Source of the DNA: an uncultured Roseburia sp.
GTDB taxonomy: Bacteria > Bacillota > Clostridia > Lachnospirales > Lachnospiraceae
Reading direction: 5' to 3'
NCBI GenBank assembly: GCA_910577925.1
Contig: CAJTOI010000002.1
Location: 1 to 64,000 of the forward strand
Length of the DNA: 64,000 nucleotides
Shown: piece by piece, positions 33,926-42,971 of the stretch
Layout of the letters: each line of letters starts with the position of its first letter
Position numbering within the stretch: position 1 is the stretch's first letter
The notes under the pieces: generated by a model
What the model was told of the DNA's origin: nothing
Databases searched by the model: none
What the model saw: the letters and a program-made list of their open reading frames with translations, nothing else
Position numbers and translations under genes: made by a program

Positions 33926-35767
33926 CTAAATTAAATTGTCGGAAATCAAATTAAAATACTCCATAGCATCCTTTATTGCTTCCACTTTCTCCGCTGTCGG
34001 ATGTTTCCTCGGCTGTTTCAATTCCTCTACCGCATTGGGGGCATCATACATCGGCAATCCTAACTCCCTCTTTACCTCTGCGATATATGCGGTATGTACT
34101 TTGAAGCCATATTTCGCTTCTATGTACTCCTTAATCATCTTGTATGTAACCCGCTCTTTCGGCTTGTATGCTGCGGCTCTCTTAGCAATATTATCAAGCG
34201 GCACTTTGCCCTCACCCTCGCCAAACTCCACTTTTACGTTGATTACACTATCAGGTTTTTTGTGGGAAAGCATTACAACCGTCTCCACATGCACCGTGTG
34301 CCCGAACTGGTCCACCGCCCGCACCCGCTTAAGCTCATATCCCCCGTCGCACAGAATCCGCAGATCCCGCGCCAGCGTCGCGGAATCACAGCTCACATAC
34401 ACAATCCGCTCCGGCCGCATCCGCAGCATCGTCGCAAGGCACGCCGCATCGCACCCCTTCCTCGGCGGGTCCACGACAATAACGTCGGGATGGCGCATAT
34501 CCGCGCCGGGACCGCTGTCAGACAGCTCTCCCCCCTGCTCGTAAAATGCCGGCAGCACCTCCTCCGCCTTCCCGACAAAAAACTCCGCATTGGAGATACT
34601 GTTGAGCCGCGCGTTGTTCTCGGCATCCCGAACGGCCTGCGGCACGATCTCCACCCCGTAAACCTTCTTTGCCCGCTGCGCCAGAAACAGAGAAATCGTC
34701 CCGATACCGCAGTACAGGTCCCAGACCGTTTCCCTTCCGGTCAGTCCCGCATATTCCAGCGCGAGGCTGTAGAGCTTTTCCGTCTGTCCGGGATTCACCT
34801 GATAAAAAGACTGCGGCGAAATATGATACGCGACCGCCGTATCCGTGCGGGCAAATTCCTCCGCAGCCGACCGGCCGGACCGCACAGTCTCATTTCCCGG
34901 AACCGTCCCGTTCCCGTCCGCCGCCGTCCCTGCGCCGCACCGGCGCAGGTAAATATAGTCCGTGATATAGGGCTGTCCCCAGATCGTCTCCGTCTCATCT
35001 CCCAAAATCACATTCGTCTTTTTCGTGTTCCGGTTCACGGAGATACTTGTCATCCCGTCAATCCGGCGCAAAGCCTGCGTCAGCCGCTCCTGCATCGGCA
35101 GACGCCGCCCGTTAATCACCAGACACACCATAAGCTCTCCGGTCACAAAACCGCAGCGGATCAGCACATGCCGCACAAGTCCCGTCCCGCTCTCCTCATC
35201 GTAGGGCGCGATTCCGTACTCCCGCATAAAGTCAAGCACACACGTTAAAACCTCCCGGTTCGCGGAAATCCCCAGTTTACAGTCCTCCACCGGAATGATG
35301 CTGTGCGTTCTGGCCGCATAAAAGCCTGCGATAAGCTCCCCGTCCCTGTTTCGCCCGACCGGGAACTGCGCTTTGTTGCGGTAGCGGTACGGATGCTCCA
35401 TCCCGACCACGGGCTCCATGATTCCGTCAATCTCCTCCGCGCAAAAACCTCCGATTCGAATCAGATTACCGCGCACCTTTTCCTGCTTAAAGGCCAGCTG
35501 TCTGTCATAATCCGTCGTCTGGATCTGACAGCCCCCGCAGCGCCTGTGCAGCCCGCAGGCCGGCTCCACGCGGTGCGCGGAGGCCGCAAGGATTTCTTCG
35601 AGTCTCGCATAGCCGTAATTTTTCTTCAACTTTGTGATGCGGGCCCTGACAATATCCCCGACTACCGCATCCTTGACAAAAAAAGTCATCCCCTCGTACC
35701 GTCCGATTCCCGCCCCGTCGGTCCCGATATCCTCGATTTTCAGTTCTATCAAATCATTCTTCTGCAT
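33926..35767 (-). CDS. rlmD: 23S rRNA (uracil-5)-methyltransferase, RlmD/TrmA family, with extra C-terminal tail
   Basis: SAM-dependent rRNA methyltransferase of 613 residues; family members are usually about 450. N-terminal TRAM domain (about 1-60), [4Fe-4S] cysteines in CGLHRRCGGC near residue 75, SAM-binding WDLYCGIGTISLFLA, DPPRKGCD, and the catalytic Cys in YVSCDSATLARDL. The core ends near residue 490 with HVETVVMLSHK. A ~120-residue tail then follows, with a helix-turn-helix-like stretch (TYKMIKEYIEAKYGFKVHTA); two more copies lie inside the island. ATG 35767 begins the TRAM domain. A CAGCCGGCG/CGCCGGCTG hairpin (35840-35862) separates it from yhaM. Confidence 0.85.
   Translation of the reverse strand: MQKNDLIELKIEDIGTDGAGIGRYEGMTFFVKDAVVGDIVRARITKLKKNYGYARLEEILAASAHRVEPACGLHRRCGGCQIQTTDYDRQLAFKQEKVRGNLIRIGGFCAEEIDGIMEPVVGMEHPYRYRNKAQFPVGRNRDGELIAGFYAARTHSIIPVEDCKLGISANREVLTCVLDFMREYGIAPYDEESGTGLVRHVLIRCGFVTGELMVCLVINGRRLPMQERLTQALRRIDGMTSISVNRNTKKTNVILGDETETIWGQPYITDYIYLRRCGAGTAADGNGTVPGNETVRSGRSAAEEFARTDTAVAYHISPQSFYQVNPGQTEKLYSLALEYAGLTGRETVWDLYCGIGTISLFLAQRAKKVYGVEIVPQAVRDAENNARLNSISNAEFFVGKAEEVLPAFYEQGGELSDSGPGADMRHPDVIVVDPPRKGCDAACLATMLRMRPERIVYVSCDSATLARDLRILCDGGYELKRVRAVDQFGHTVHVETVVMLSHKKPDSVINVKVEFGEGEGKVPLDNIAKRAAAYKPKERVTYKMIKEYIEAKYGFKVHTAYIAEVKRELGLPMYDAPNAVEELKQPRKHPTAEKVEAIKDAMEYFNLISDNLI
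34200..34228 (-). repeat. 29-bp perfect direct repeat, rlmD copy
   Basis: Partner of 28523-28551. It lies within the tail-coding part of rlmD, just after the core-tail junction, where recombination between tails would exchange everything downstream. Confidence 0.75.
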
Positions 35768-35900
35768 AAAAGCTCCATTCCAAAGTATCTGTCTTTGCCC
35801 GGTACGGCGGCGCAAATCCCTGTCAGTTATAACGCAGGACAGCCGGCGTCATCCGCCGGCTGCCCGCCTTTTACTTCCGCTGTCAAAAAAGCTCTCTGTC

Positions 35901-36854
35901 CTATTGGCCGCGTCCCGACCGTCGGATATTGCTCTCCAGCAAACGATTATATCCCTGCCACTCGACATTGTTTTCCGGTACATTCGCAAAAATCTCCCGG
36001 ATTGTCTCCATCTTCGCGTCTATGTTGTCCGCAAAGCTGAGCGCGAGCGCTTCCGCCAGCGCCGGCTTTTTCGGAGAACCGAACTCCAGCTCCCCGTGAT
36101 GTGCCAGAATACAGTGCTTGAGCTCGTTTCCAAGCACTTTCGGGAAACCCGGGATCGCGCGCATCCGCGCTCCCACCATCTCGGTCCCGATCACGATATG
36201 TCCGAGCAGCTGTCCCTCGTCCGTATAGTCATTCTGCGGAAACGTAGACAGCTCCTCCAGCTTGCCGATATCGTGAAAGATAGCCGCCGAAAGCAGCAGA
36301 TCCCGGTTCAGCATCGGATACATCCGCGAAAAATAATCACAGTGCTTCGCCACCGAAAGCGTGTGCTCCAGCAGCCCGCCGACAAATCCGTGATGTACCG
36401 TTTTTGCCGCAGAGTGAAACTTAAAACGTTTGGCAAAGTCCGCATCCCCGGCAAAAAAGCTCTCCAGCAGCTTCTTAAGGTACGGCTGCCGCACCGACGC
36501 GATCAGCGCCAGAAGTTCACCGTACATCTCCTCGATATCCTTTGCGCTGACCGGCAGGTAATCCTTCGGGTCATATTCCCCCTCCTGCACCCTGCGCACC
36601 CGCTTTACATTCAGCTGCAGATTTCCCTGAAAACTTGTGATATCACCCATCACCGCTATGTAATCCATGGAATCAAAATCATCGATTCCCACGGAACCGG
36701 GCTCCCAGATTTTTGCATCCAGCGTTCCGGTCTTATCCTGCAGCACCAGATTATCGTAAGGTTTCCCCGCCTTTGTCAAAAATGTCTGTTTCACTTTACA
36801 CAGATAAACTTCGTTAATTCTCTCGCCCTCGCGAAGACTCTCAATATATTTCAT
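35901..36854 (-). CDS. yhaM: YhaM-like 3'-5' exoribonuclease (OB-fold plus HD domain)
   Basis: Protein of 317 residues. The N-terminal OB-fold nucleic-acid-binding domain (about 10-95) includes LVLQDKTGTLDAKIWEPG. The HD metal-dependent hydrolase domain follows, with ligands in HHGFVGGLLEHTLSV (about 160-175), IFHDIGKLEEL (about 193) and AHHGELEFG. YhaM-type enzymes trim RNA or DNA 3' ends in Firmicutes. Length and order match the family. It follows the HtrA-like gene by 19 nt and is probably co-transcribed with it. Confidence 0.85.
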   Translation of the reverse strand: MKYIESLREGERINEVYLCKVKQTFLTKAGKPYDNLVLQDKTGTLDAKIWEPGSVGIDDFDSMDYIAVMGDITSFQGNLQLNVKRVRRVQEGEYDPKDYLPVSAKDIEEMYGELLALIASVRQPYLKKLLESFFAGDADFAKRFKFHSAAKTVHHGFVGGLLEHTLSVAKHCDYFSRMYPMLNRDLLLSAAIFHDIGKLEELSTFPQNDYTDEGQLLGHIVIGTEMVGARMRAIPGFPKVLGNELKHCILAHHGELEFGSPKKPALAEALALSFADNIDAKMETIREIFANVPENNVEWQGYNRLLESNIRRSGRGQ

Positions 36855-36873
36855 CCTGACCTCTTCCCATTAT

Positions 36874-38196
36874 TTATTGTAAAACACGTATTTCCGCCGT
36901 GCAGGTAATCTCTTTATAGCCGTCCGCACTCTGGCGCTCAACCACAATATTTACCGTTTCCCCCGGCGTCAGCGTCAAAAGTTTGTTCTCAAAACTGTCT
37001 ACATTATAGATGATCTCCCCGTCCACGCTCGTAATCACATCGCCGCTCTGAAGCCCCGCCGCCATCGCGGGAGAATCCATCCTCACCTCCCTAATATATG
37101 CGCCTTTCGGGATGTCATATTCATTTGCGATATCATTCGTCACGGTGATAAGTTCAAGTCCGATATACGGAATATCCTGGTTGTTGGACAGCATCTCGAT
37201 CATCCGCTTGAGCTCCGAAATCGAGAGCGCCGTGAGCGTACTCTCGTCGCCGGCACTGCTGTAATCCTGCATGACAAGGCCGATCACCTCGCCTTCGACA
37301 TTGATAATCGCTCCGCTTCCTCCCTCGCTTCCCACGATATCCGTAGTAAAGACCGTATAGTTATTGTCCACCGTCGAAATGCTGTTATTTGTCGACGTGA
37401 TATTCCCGGTCAGAATCGAATAATTTGTTCCGAGCGGGCTTCCCACCGCAATCGCGATCATTCCCTGCGTTGTCAGCAGCGAATTGCCGAGCGTCGCGAC
37501 CGCAATCGCCTTCATCGTCTCTTCATCCACACTTTCCCGCGGGACGGACAAAATCGCAATTCCGGTATTGCCGTCATACTTTTTCATGGAGGCTGCGACG
37601 GAAACCTCATTGATAAACGTGACATACACCTCCTGCACATCGGAGATCACCTTGCGCTCTGTCAGGATCAAAAGCTCCTGTCCGTTGTCCGCAACGATGA
37701 TTCCCGACGCCTGTCCCCTGCTCTCATACGCATTGTTGAACCAATCCGTATCGCTCTTTACGCCGGTTACCGTCACCACGAATTTATTCGCCTCGCGCCC
37801 CACCGCATAGAGCTCATTCTGCAGCTTCTGGAAGTCCGCAACCGTAAATTCCCGCGGCTCGACCACCGAAGGCGGCTCCTTTGTATCCTCCTGCTCCTCC
37901 GTCTCTGCGGGAGGCTCCCCCGGTTCGACTGCCTCTGTCGGCTCCTCCGTATCCTCCTGCTCCGTGACTTCGATATCGTCTTTTGGTATCGTCACGACAG
38001 GCTCGCCGGCCGGATGCAGTATATCCGCAAACTGCGGCTCAAACCAGGCAAACACCAGGCTTGCAAGCAGACCGAACATTACGGCCATCCCTGCAACATA
38101 ACCTGCATAAATCAGCAGCCGCCTCTTATTAATCGGCTTTTCCTTTATCTTTTCATTTATAAACGAAAAGCGGTCCCTCTCCTTATTTTCCTGCAT
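36874..38196 (-). CDS. membrane-anchored HtrA-like protein with a degenerate catalytic triad
   Basis: Protein of 440 residues: cytoplasmic N-terminus, one membrane segment (about 29-52), an acidic Glu/Pro/Thr-rich linker (about 70-115), a trypsin-like fold (about 125-325) and a C-terminal PDZ domain (about 340-435, with SPAMAAGLQSGDVITSVDGE). The Ser motif EGGSGAII is present. The position of the usual catalytic His (TNxHV in HtrA) reads ILTERKVISD and the usual Asp region reads YDGNTGIAIL, so neither residue is there. It is probably a non-proteolytic or altered relative acting outside the membrane. ATG 38196 is chosen because earlier codons fall before the membrane-protein start and next to the promoter. 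Confidence 0.75.
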   Translation of the reverse strand: MQENKERDRFSFINEKIKEKPINKRRLLIYAGYVAGMAVMFGLLASLVFAWFEPQFADILHPAGEPVVTIPKDDIEVTEQEDTEEPTEAVEPGEPPAETEEQEDTKEPPSVVEPREFTVADFQKLQNELYAVGREANKFVVTVTGVKSDTDWFNNAYESRGQASGIIVADNGQELLILTERKVISDVQEVYVTFINEVSVAASMKKYDGNTGIAILSVPRESVDEETMKAIAVATLGNSLLTTQGMIAIAVGSPLGTNYSILTGNITSTNNSISTVDNNYTVFTTDIVGSEGGSGAIINVEGEVIGLVMQDYSSAGDESTLTALSISELKRMIEMLSNNQDIPYIGLELITVTNDIANEYDIPKGAYIREVRMDSPAMAAGLQSGDVITSVDGEIIYNVDSFENKLLTLTPGETVNIVVERQSADGYKEITCTAEIRVLQ

Positions 38197-38255
38197 GATT
38201 TTCCTCTTTTCTCTGTGTGCCGGGCACACTTTTCTCGAAAACCGTACCTCCATAT

Positions 38256-38308
38256 ATTATAAAATGAATCAGATGCCCTTGCAATAGTTTCTTTTCTTCA
38301 TATATAAT
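38256..38308. promoter_or_regulatory. divergent promoters sharing one palindromic -35 box
   Basis: TTGCAA at 38279-38284 is its own reverse complement. On the plus strand TATAAT follows at 38303-38308 (18-nt spacer, mutS2). On the minus strand TATAAT is at 38256-38261 (17-nt spacer, HtrA-like gene and yhaM). Polymerase at one promoter would exclude the other. Confidence 0.7.
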
Positions 38309-38367
38309 GTAGGTAGCGGGAGTGCCGCCTGCCTCTCCCATAACAACTTTAAAAGGACTATCCGATT

Positions 38368-40758
38368 ATGAACGATAAGGTTTTAAACACACTTGAATAC
38401 AATAAAATCACCGCACAGCTTGCGGAGTACGCATACGGCAGCGAGGCAAAGCACCGCTGTCTCACCCTTCGTCCCGGCACCGACAAAGCGCTTATCGACG
38501 CGCTGCAGCTGCAGACAAAAGACGCGCTGAGCCGCATCTTTAAAAACGGCTCCCTCTCCTTCTCCGGCGTGCAGAACATCATGGACTCTATAAAGCGCCT
38601 GGCAATCGGCGGCTCTTTAAGTGCCGCGGAACTGTTGCGCTTCTGTTCTCTGCTTGAGGCCGCAAAGCGTGCAAAGACCTATGCGCGCGCAAAGGGAGAC
38701 CGCGTCTGCGACGAGGAGACAAACGATTGTCTGACACCGCTTTTTGCCCAGATTGAGCCGCTGACACCGCTGCAAAGCGAGATCCGCCGCTGTATTCTGT
38801 CCGAGGAGGAAATCGCGGACGATGCCAGCGGCACCTTAAAGTCCATCCGCCGTTCCATGCGCGGGATGAACGACAAAATCCGGGCGCAGATGAACGCCAT
38901 GATGAATAATACCACGACGCGCAGCTATCTGCAGGACGCCGTCGTGACCATGCGCGACGGCCGGTACTGCCTTCCGGTCAAGGCCGAGGCAAAATCCCAG
39001 ATTCCGGGCATGATTCACGACCAGTCTTCCTCCGGCTCCACCCTTTTTATCGAGCCTATGGCGGTCGTGAACCTCAACAACGAATACAAAGAGCTGCTTC
39101 TTCGGGAGCAGGACGAAATTGAAGTCATCCTCGCAAATCTCAGCAATCAGGCGGCCGGTTACACCGAACAGCTGCAGACCGACTACGAAGTACTGACCGA
39201 GCTTGATTTTATTTTTGCCAGAGCTTCCTACGCGAAAAGTTATAACGGCGTCGCTCCGTCCTTCAACGAAAACGGCCGTATTTCCATCCGGAAAGGCCGC
39301 CATCCGCTTCTCGACCCCAAAAAGGTGGTTCCCATTGATGTCCGCCTCGGCGACGATTTCTCGCTTCTGATCGTCACAGGGCCGAACACCGGAGGGAAAA
39401 CCGTCTCCTTAAAGACCGTGGGGCTTCTGACACTGATGGGACAGGCGGGACTGCATATCCCGGCCTCCGAGCGCTCGGAACTTGGCATTTTTGAGGAGGT
39501 TTTTGCGGATATCGGGGACGAGCAGAGCATCGAGCAGTCGCTGAGCACCTTCTCTTCCCATATGACAAATATTATCCGTATCTTAGAGCAGGCCGACGAC
39601 CGCTCTCTGGTACTGTTTGACGAGCTGTGCGCAGGGACGGACCCCACGGAGGGCGCCGCTCTCGCAATCTCGATTTTATCCCGGCTTCATCTCTACGGGG
39701 CAAAAGTGATGGCAACCACACACTACAGCGAATTAAAGATATTTGCGCTCGGGACGGCGGATGTGGAAAATGCATGCTGTGAATTTAACGTAGAGACGTT
39801 AAGTCCCACCTACCGTCTGCTCATCGGAGTTCCGGGCAAGAGCAATGCGTTTGCCATTTCCGAGAAACTCGGCCTTTCCGGGGATATCATCACCGACGCA
39901 AGGGGACGCATCGGCGAAAGCGAGGAGAATTTTGAGGATCTGCTGGCCGATTTAGAGAAAAGCCGTGTCACCATTGAGCGCGAGCAGCTGGAAATCAATC
40001 AGTACAAAGCCGAGATCCACGCATTAAAGAAAGCACTCGAGCAAAAGCAGGAGCGTCTCGACACAAGCCGTGACAAGATTCTGCGCGAGGCGAACGAGCA
40101 GGCCTACCATATTATCAAGGAGGCGAAAGACCTCGCGGACGAGACCATCCGCAATTTCAACAAATACGGGCAGGCGGGCGCCCCGATTGCACAGATGGAA
40201 AAGGACCGCACAAAGCTGCGCGGCAGAATGAAAGACGCGCAGCAGAAAATCTCCGATTCCGTCAAACAGCCCGACCGTCATGCCGCACCGAAAAATCTGC
40301 GCATCGGAGACAGCGTGAAAGTTATCAGCATGAATTTAAAAGGGACCGTTCACTCTCTGCCGAACGCCAAAGGCGATTTACTTGTGCAGATGGGGATTTT
40401 AAACTCTCAGGTCAACATCCGTGATCTGATCCTGCTCGAGGAGGACTCGGCCCCCTCCGGCAAGAAGTTCAGCAAAACCGGCGCCGGCAAAATTAAAATG
40501 GGAAAATCCGCCTCCGTCTCCACGGAGATTAATCTGATCGGAAAAACTATCGACGAGGCGATTCCGCTTTTGGACAAATATTTAGACGACGCCTATCTGG
40601 CGCATCTCCCCTCCGTGCGCATTGTTCACGGAAAGGGGACCGGCGCCTTAAGAAATGCCGTCCAGACGCATCTGAAACGTTTAAAGTATATCAAATCGTT
40701 CCATCTTGGAGAATTTGGGGAAGGCGATTCCGGTGTGACCATCGCCGAATTTAAGTAA
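38368..40758 (+). CDS. mutS2: MutS2 endonuclease/ATPase
   Basis: Protein of 796 residues, full MutS2 length. It has MutS core and clamp helices (1-330), the ABC-type ATPase with GPNTGGKTVSLK near residue 338 and LVLFDELCAGTDPTEGAAL near residue 412, a long coiled coil (about 515-640), a KOW-like segment and the C-terminal Smr nuclease domain with VRIVHGKGTGALR near residue 750. MutS2 lacks mismatch-repair function; it suppresses homologous recombination and in Bacillus also rescues collided ribosomes. Its promoter is at 38279-38308. Confidence 0.92.
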   Translation: MNDKVLNTLEYNKITAQLAEYAYGSEAKHRCLTLRPGTDKALIDALQLQTKDALSRIFKNGSLSFSGVQNIMDSIKRLAIGGSLSAAELLRFCSLLEAAKRAKTYARAKGDRVCDEETNDCLTPLFAQIEPLTPLQSEIRRCILSEEEIADDASGTLKSIRRSMRGMNDKIRAQMNAMMNNTTTRSYLQDAVVTMRDGRYCLPVKAEAKSQIPGMIHDQSSSGSTLFIEPMAVVNLNNEYKELLLREQDEIEVILANLSNQAAGYTEQLQTDYEVLTELDFIFARASYAKSYNGVAPSFNENGRISIRKGRHPLLDPKKVVPIDVRLGDDFSLLIVTGPNTGGKTVSLKTVGLLTLMGQAGLHIPASERSELGIFEEVFADIGDEQSIEQSLSTFSSHMTNIIRILEQADDRSLVLFDELCAGTDPTEGAALAISILSRLHLYGAKVMATTHYSELKIFALGTADVENACCEFNVETLSPTYRLLIGVPGKSNAFAISEKLGLSGDIITDARGRIGESEENFEDLLADLEKSRVTIEREQLEINQYKAEIHALKKALEQKQERLDTSRDKILREANEQAYHIIKEAKDLADETIRNFNKYGQAGAPIAQMEKDRTKLRGRMKDAQQKISDSVKQPDRHAAPKNLRIGDSVKVISMNLKGTVHSLPNAKGDLLVQMGILNSQVNIRDLILLEEDSAPSGKKFSKTGAGKIKMGKSASVSTEINLIGKTIDEAIPLLDKYLDDAYLAHLPSVRIVHGKGTGALRNAVQTHLKRLKYIKSFHLGEFGEGDSGVTIAEFK

Positions 40759-40772
40759 GAGAGGTTTCTATT

Positions 40773-41477
40773 ATGGCAGCAAAACAAAAAATCTTAATCG
40801 TAGACGACGACAATAATATCGCAGAGTTAATCTCTCTGTATCTGACAAAGGAATGTTTTGACACCAAAATTGTCAATGACGGCGAGGAAGCCCTGACTGC
40901 CTTTGAGCAGTACAATCCGAATCTGATTCTGCTGGATCTGATGCTGCCGGGCATTGACGGCTACCAGGTCTGCAGAGAGGTGCGGGCCAAGGCCAATGTC
41001 CCGATTATCATGCTCTCGGCAAAAGGAGAAATTTTCGACAAAGTTCTGGGGCTTGAGCTGGGCGCGGACGACTACATGATGAAACCCTTCGATTCCAAGG
41101 AGCTTGTAGCGCGCGTAAAGGCTGTTTTAAGACGTTATCAGCCGGCCCGCGCGGAAGAGCCGGCTCCCGAACTGAAATGTGTCAAATACGACAATCTGGT
41201 CGTAAATCTGTCCAATTACTCTGTGATTTACCGGGGAAAGGCCGTCGATATGCCGCCGAAGGAGCTGGAGCTTTTGTATTTCCTGGCCTCCTCCCCCAAT
41301 CAGGTCTTTACCAGAGAGCAGCTTCTTGATCACATCTGGGGCTATGAATACATCGGCGATACCCGAACGGTAGACGTACATGTGAAGCGTCTCCGGGAAA
41401 AAATCAAAGACTGTTCAAACTGGAGCCTTGCGACGGTCTGGGGAATCGGCTATAAATTTGAGGTCAGGGACTTATGA
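40773..41477 (+). CDS. OmpR-family response regulator
   Basis: Regulator of 234 residues. The receiver domain has ILIVDDDNN, phospho-acceptor Asp in LILLDLMLPGIDG (near residue 55) and Lys in MMKPFDSKE. A winged-helix output domain follows (MPPKELELLYFLASSPNQVF, then TRTVDVHVKRLREKI). It starts 15 nt after mutS2 and overlaps the kinase gene by 4 bp (ATGA), so the pair is co-expressed, possibly also from the mutS2 promoter. No target is evident. Confidence 0.88.
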   Translation: MAAKQKILIVDDDNNIAELISLYLTKECFDTKIVNDGEEALTAFEQYNPNLILLDLMLPGIDGYQVCREVRAKANVPIIMLSAKGEIFDKVLGLELGADDYMMKPFDSKELVARVKAVLRRYQPARAEEPAPELKCVKYDNLVVNLSNYSVIYRGKAVDMPPKELELLYFLASSPNQVFTREQLLDHIWGYEYIGDTRTVDVHVKRLREKIKDCSNWSLATVWGIGYKFEVRDL

Positions 41478-42895
41478 AGCGCAGACTTTACCTGAAGCTG
41501 CTTGCGGGATATGCGCTCTACGGCGTTATCGGATTTCTCATCATCGCGACTTTTACCTATCACGCCATTTTTACGTTTGTGGAAAGAAGGGAAGCGGCAA
41601 GCCTGTACCGGGAATCGGCACAGATCTCCGCCGTCTATGCAGAGCACTATTTTACCGAATCCCTGACGCTTGACGAGACAAAAACACAGCTTAACACTTT
41701 AAGCGCCTATCTTTCCGCCGAAATCTGGATTGTGGACACACGCGGCAAAATGCTTGTCAACACCGCACATCCCGGACTTGCCGAGAGCGGTGAAGTCATT
41801 GAAGGCTTTGATATCACTGACTTCGGCAGCAGCTACTATCGGAACGGGAACTTTTACGGCTACTTTACCGGAGACACCCTAAGCGTTCTCTCTCCGATCA
41901 CCGTCAATTACAAAGTGCGTGGCTATGTACTGATACATAAACCGGTAAACTCCGTTATTTCTTATGCCAACGGCCTGACCGCCCTCTCCTATCAGACTCT
42001 CGCGCTTTTATTCCTCGCCGCGTTTGTCGTGCTGATTTTATTTACCTATATCGTCTATATTCCGATCCGGAAAATCAACCGCGGGGCAAAGGCGTATGCC
42101 GAGGGGAATTTTGAGGAACAGATTGATGTTCATTCCAACGATGAGATCGGATATCTGGCGGCCTCCCTGAATTATATGGCAAACGAACTGCACACGCTCG
42201 AGGATGACCAGCGGAAGTTTATCTCCAATGTCTCACACGATTTCCGCTCTCCGCTGACCTCCATCAAAGGCTACGTGGAAGCCATCTTAGACGGAACGAT
42301 TCCCCCGGAGATGCAGGAAAAATATTTAAGCATTATTCTTTTTGAGACGGAGCGCCTGAATAAACTGACCCAGAGTCTCTTAGAGCTCAACAAGTTCGGC
42401 TCCCACGGTGTTATTCTGGATATCACGAATTTTGACATCAACTACACCATCCGCATGACGGCCCAGACGTTTGAGGGAATCTGCACCGAAAAACATATCA
42501 CCTTCAATCTGATTCTAAGCGGCGAAACGCTCTTTGTCTCCGCAGACATGAGCAAAATCCAGCAGGTGATCTATAATCTGATTGACAATGCCATTAAGTT
42601 CAGCCATTCGGATTCGACCATCACGATCGAGACCACGGAAAAGAATGAGAAGGTTTTCGTCTCGGTGAAGGATACGGGGATCGGCATCCCAAAAGACAGC
42701 ATCAAAAAAATCTGGGACCGCTTTTACAAAACCGATCTGTCCCGCGGAAAAGACAAGAAGGGAACCGGACTCGGGCTCTCTATCGTAAAGGAAGTGATCG
42801 GCGCACACGGCGAAAATATCAACTGCATCAGTACCGAAGGCGTCGGAACGGAGTTTATCTTCACGCTCCCGCTGGCAAAAGGCAGTGATTCCTAA
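41474..42895 (+). CDS. sensor histidine kinase with HAMP domain
   Basis: Kinase of 473 residues. Membrane segments lie at about 8-35 and 175-198, flanking an extracellular sensor domain of about 140 residues; a HAMP linker follows (IRKINRGAKAYAEGNFEEQI). The H-box is NVSHDFRSPLTSIKGY near residue 255, N-box LIDNAIKFSH, G1 DTGIGIPKDS, F-box and G2 GTGLGLSIVKE. A complete orthodox kinase; its stimulus is unknown. Confidence 0.88.
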   Translation: MKRRLYLKLLAGYALYGVIGFLIIATFTYHAIFTFVERREAASLYRESAQISAVYAEHYFTESLTLDETKTQLNTLSAYLSAEIWIVDTRGKMLVNTAHPGLAESGEVIEGFDITDFGSSYYRNGNFYGYFTGDTLSVLSPITVNYKVRGYVLIHKPVNSVISYANGLTALSYQTLALLFLAAFVVLILFTYIVYIPIRKINRGAKAYAEGNFEEQIDVHSNDEIGYLAASLNYMANELHTLEDDQRKFISNVSHDFRSPLTSIKGYVEAILDGTIPPEMQEKYLSIILFETERLNKLTQSLLELNKFGSHGVILDITNFDINYTIRMTAQTFEGICTEKHITFNLILSGETLFVSADMSKIQQVIYNLIDNAIKFSHSDSTITIETTEKNEKVFVSVKDTGIGIPKDSIKKIWDRFYKTDLSRGKDKKGTGLGLSIVKEVIGAHGENINCISTEGVGTEFIFTLPLAKGSDS

Positions 42896-42906
42896 TCCCC
42901 TTTGCC

Positions 42907-42935
42907 TTGACTTTGTATTTTATTTTACTTAAACT
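42907..42935 (+). promoter_or_regulatory. candidate promoter of the PilZ gene
   Basis: TTGACT (42907-42912) and TAAACT (42930-42935) are 17 nt apart in the gap between the kinase and the PilZ gene, about 37 nt before the ATG. Confidence 0.5.
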
Positions 42936-42971
42936 GCATATGTATTATTATGAATGAATTGAGGTGACAAT

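Noticed and set aside
26164..34290. Tail copies as attL/attR of an integrated phage or ICE
   Set aside because: No integrase, structural, conjugation or replication genes lie between them; recombination into the rlmD 3' end without an encoded integrase fits better.
34094..35248. 384-codon open frame opposite rlmD
   Set aside because: Antisense shadow; low-complexity His/Arg/Pro-rich product, whereas rlmD has all catalytic motifs.
35840..35862. Strong intrinsic terminator between yhaM and rlmD
   Set aside because: The stem is perfect, but no T-run follows on the minus strand; recorded only as a hairpin in the rlmD entry.
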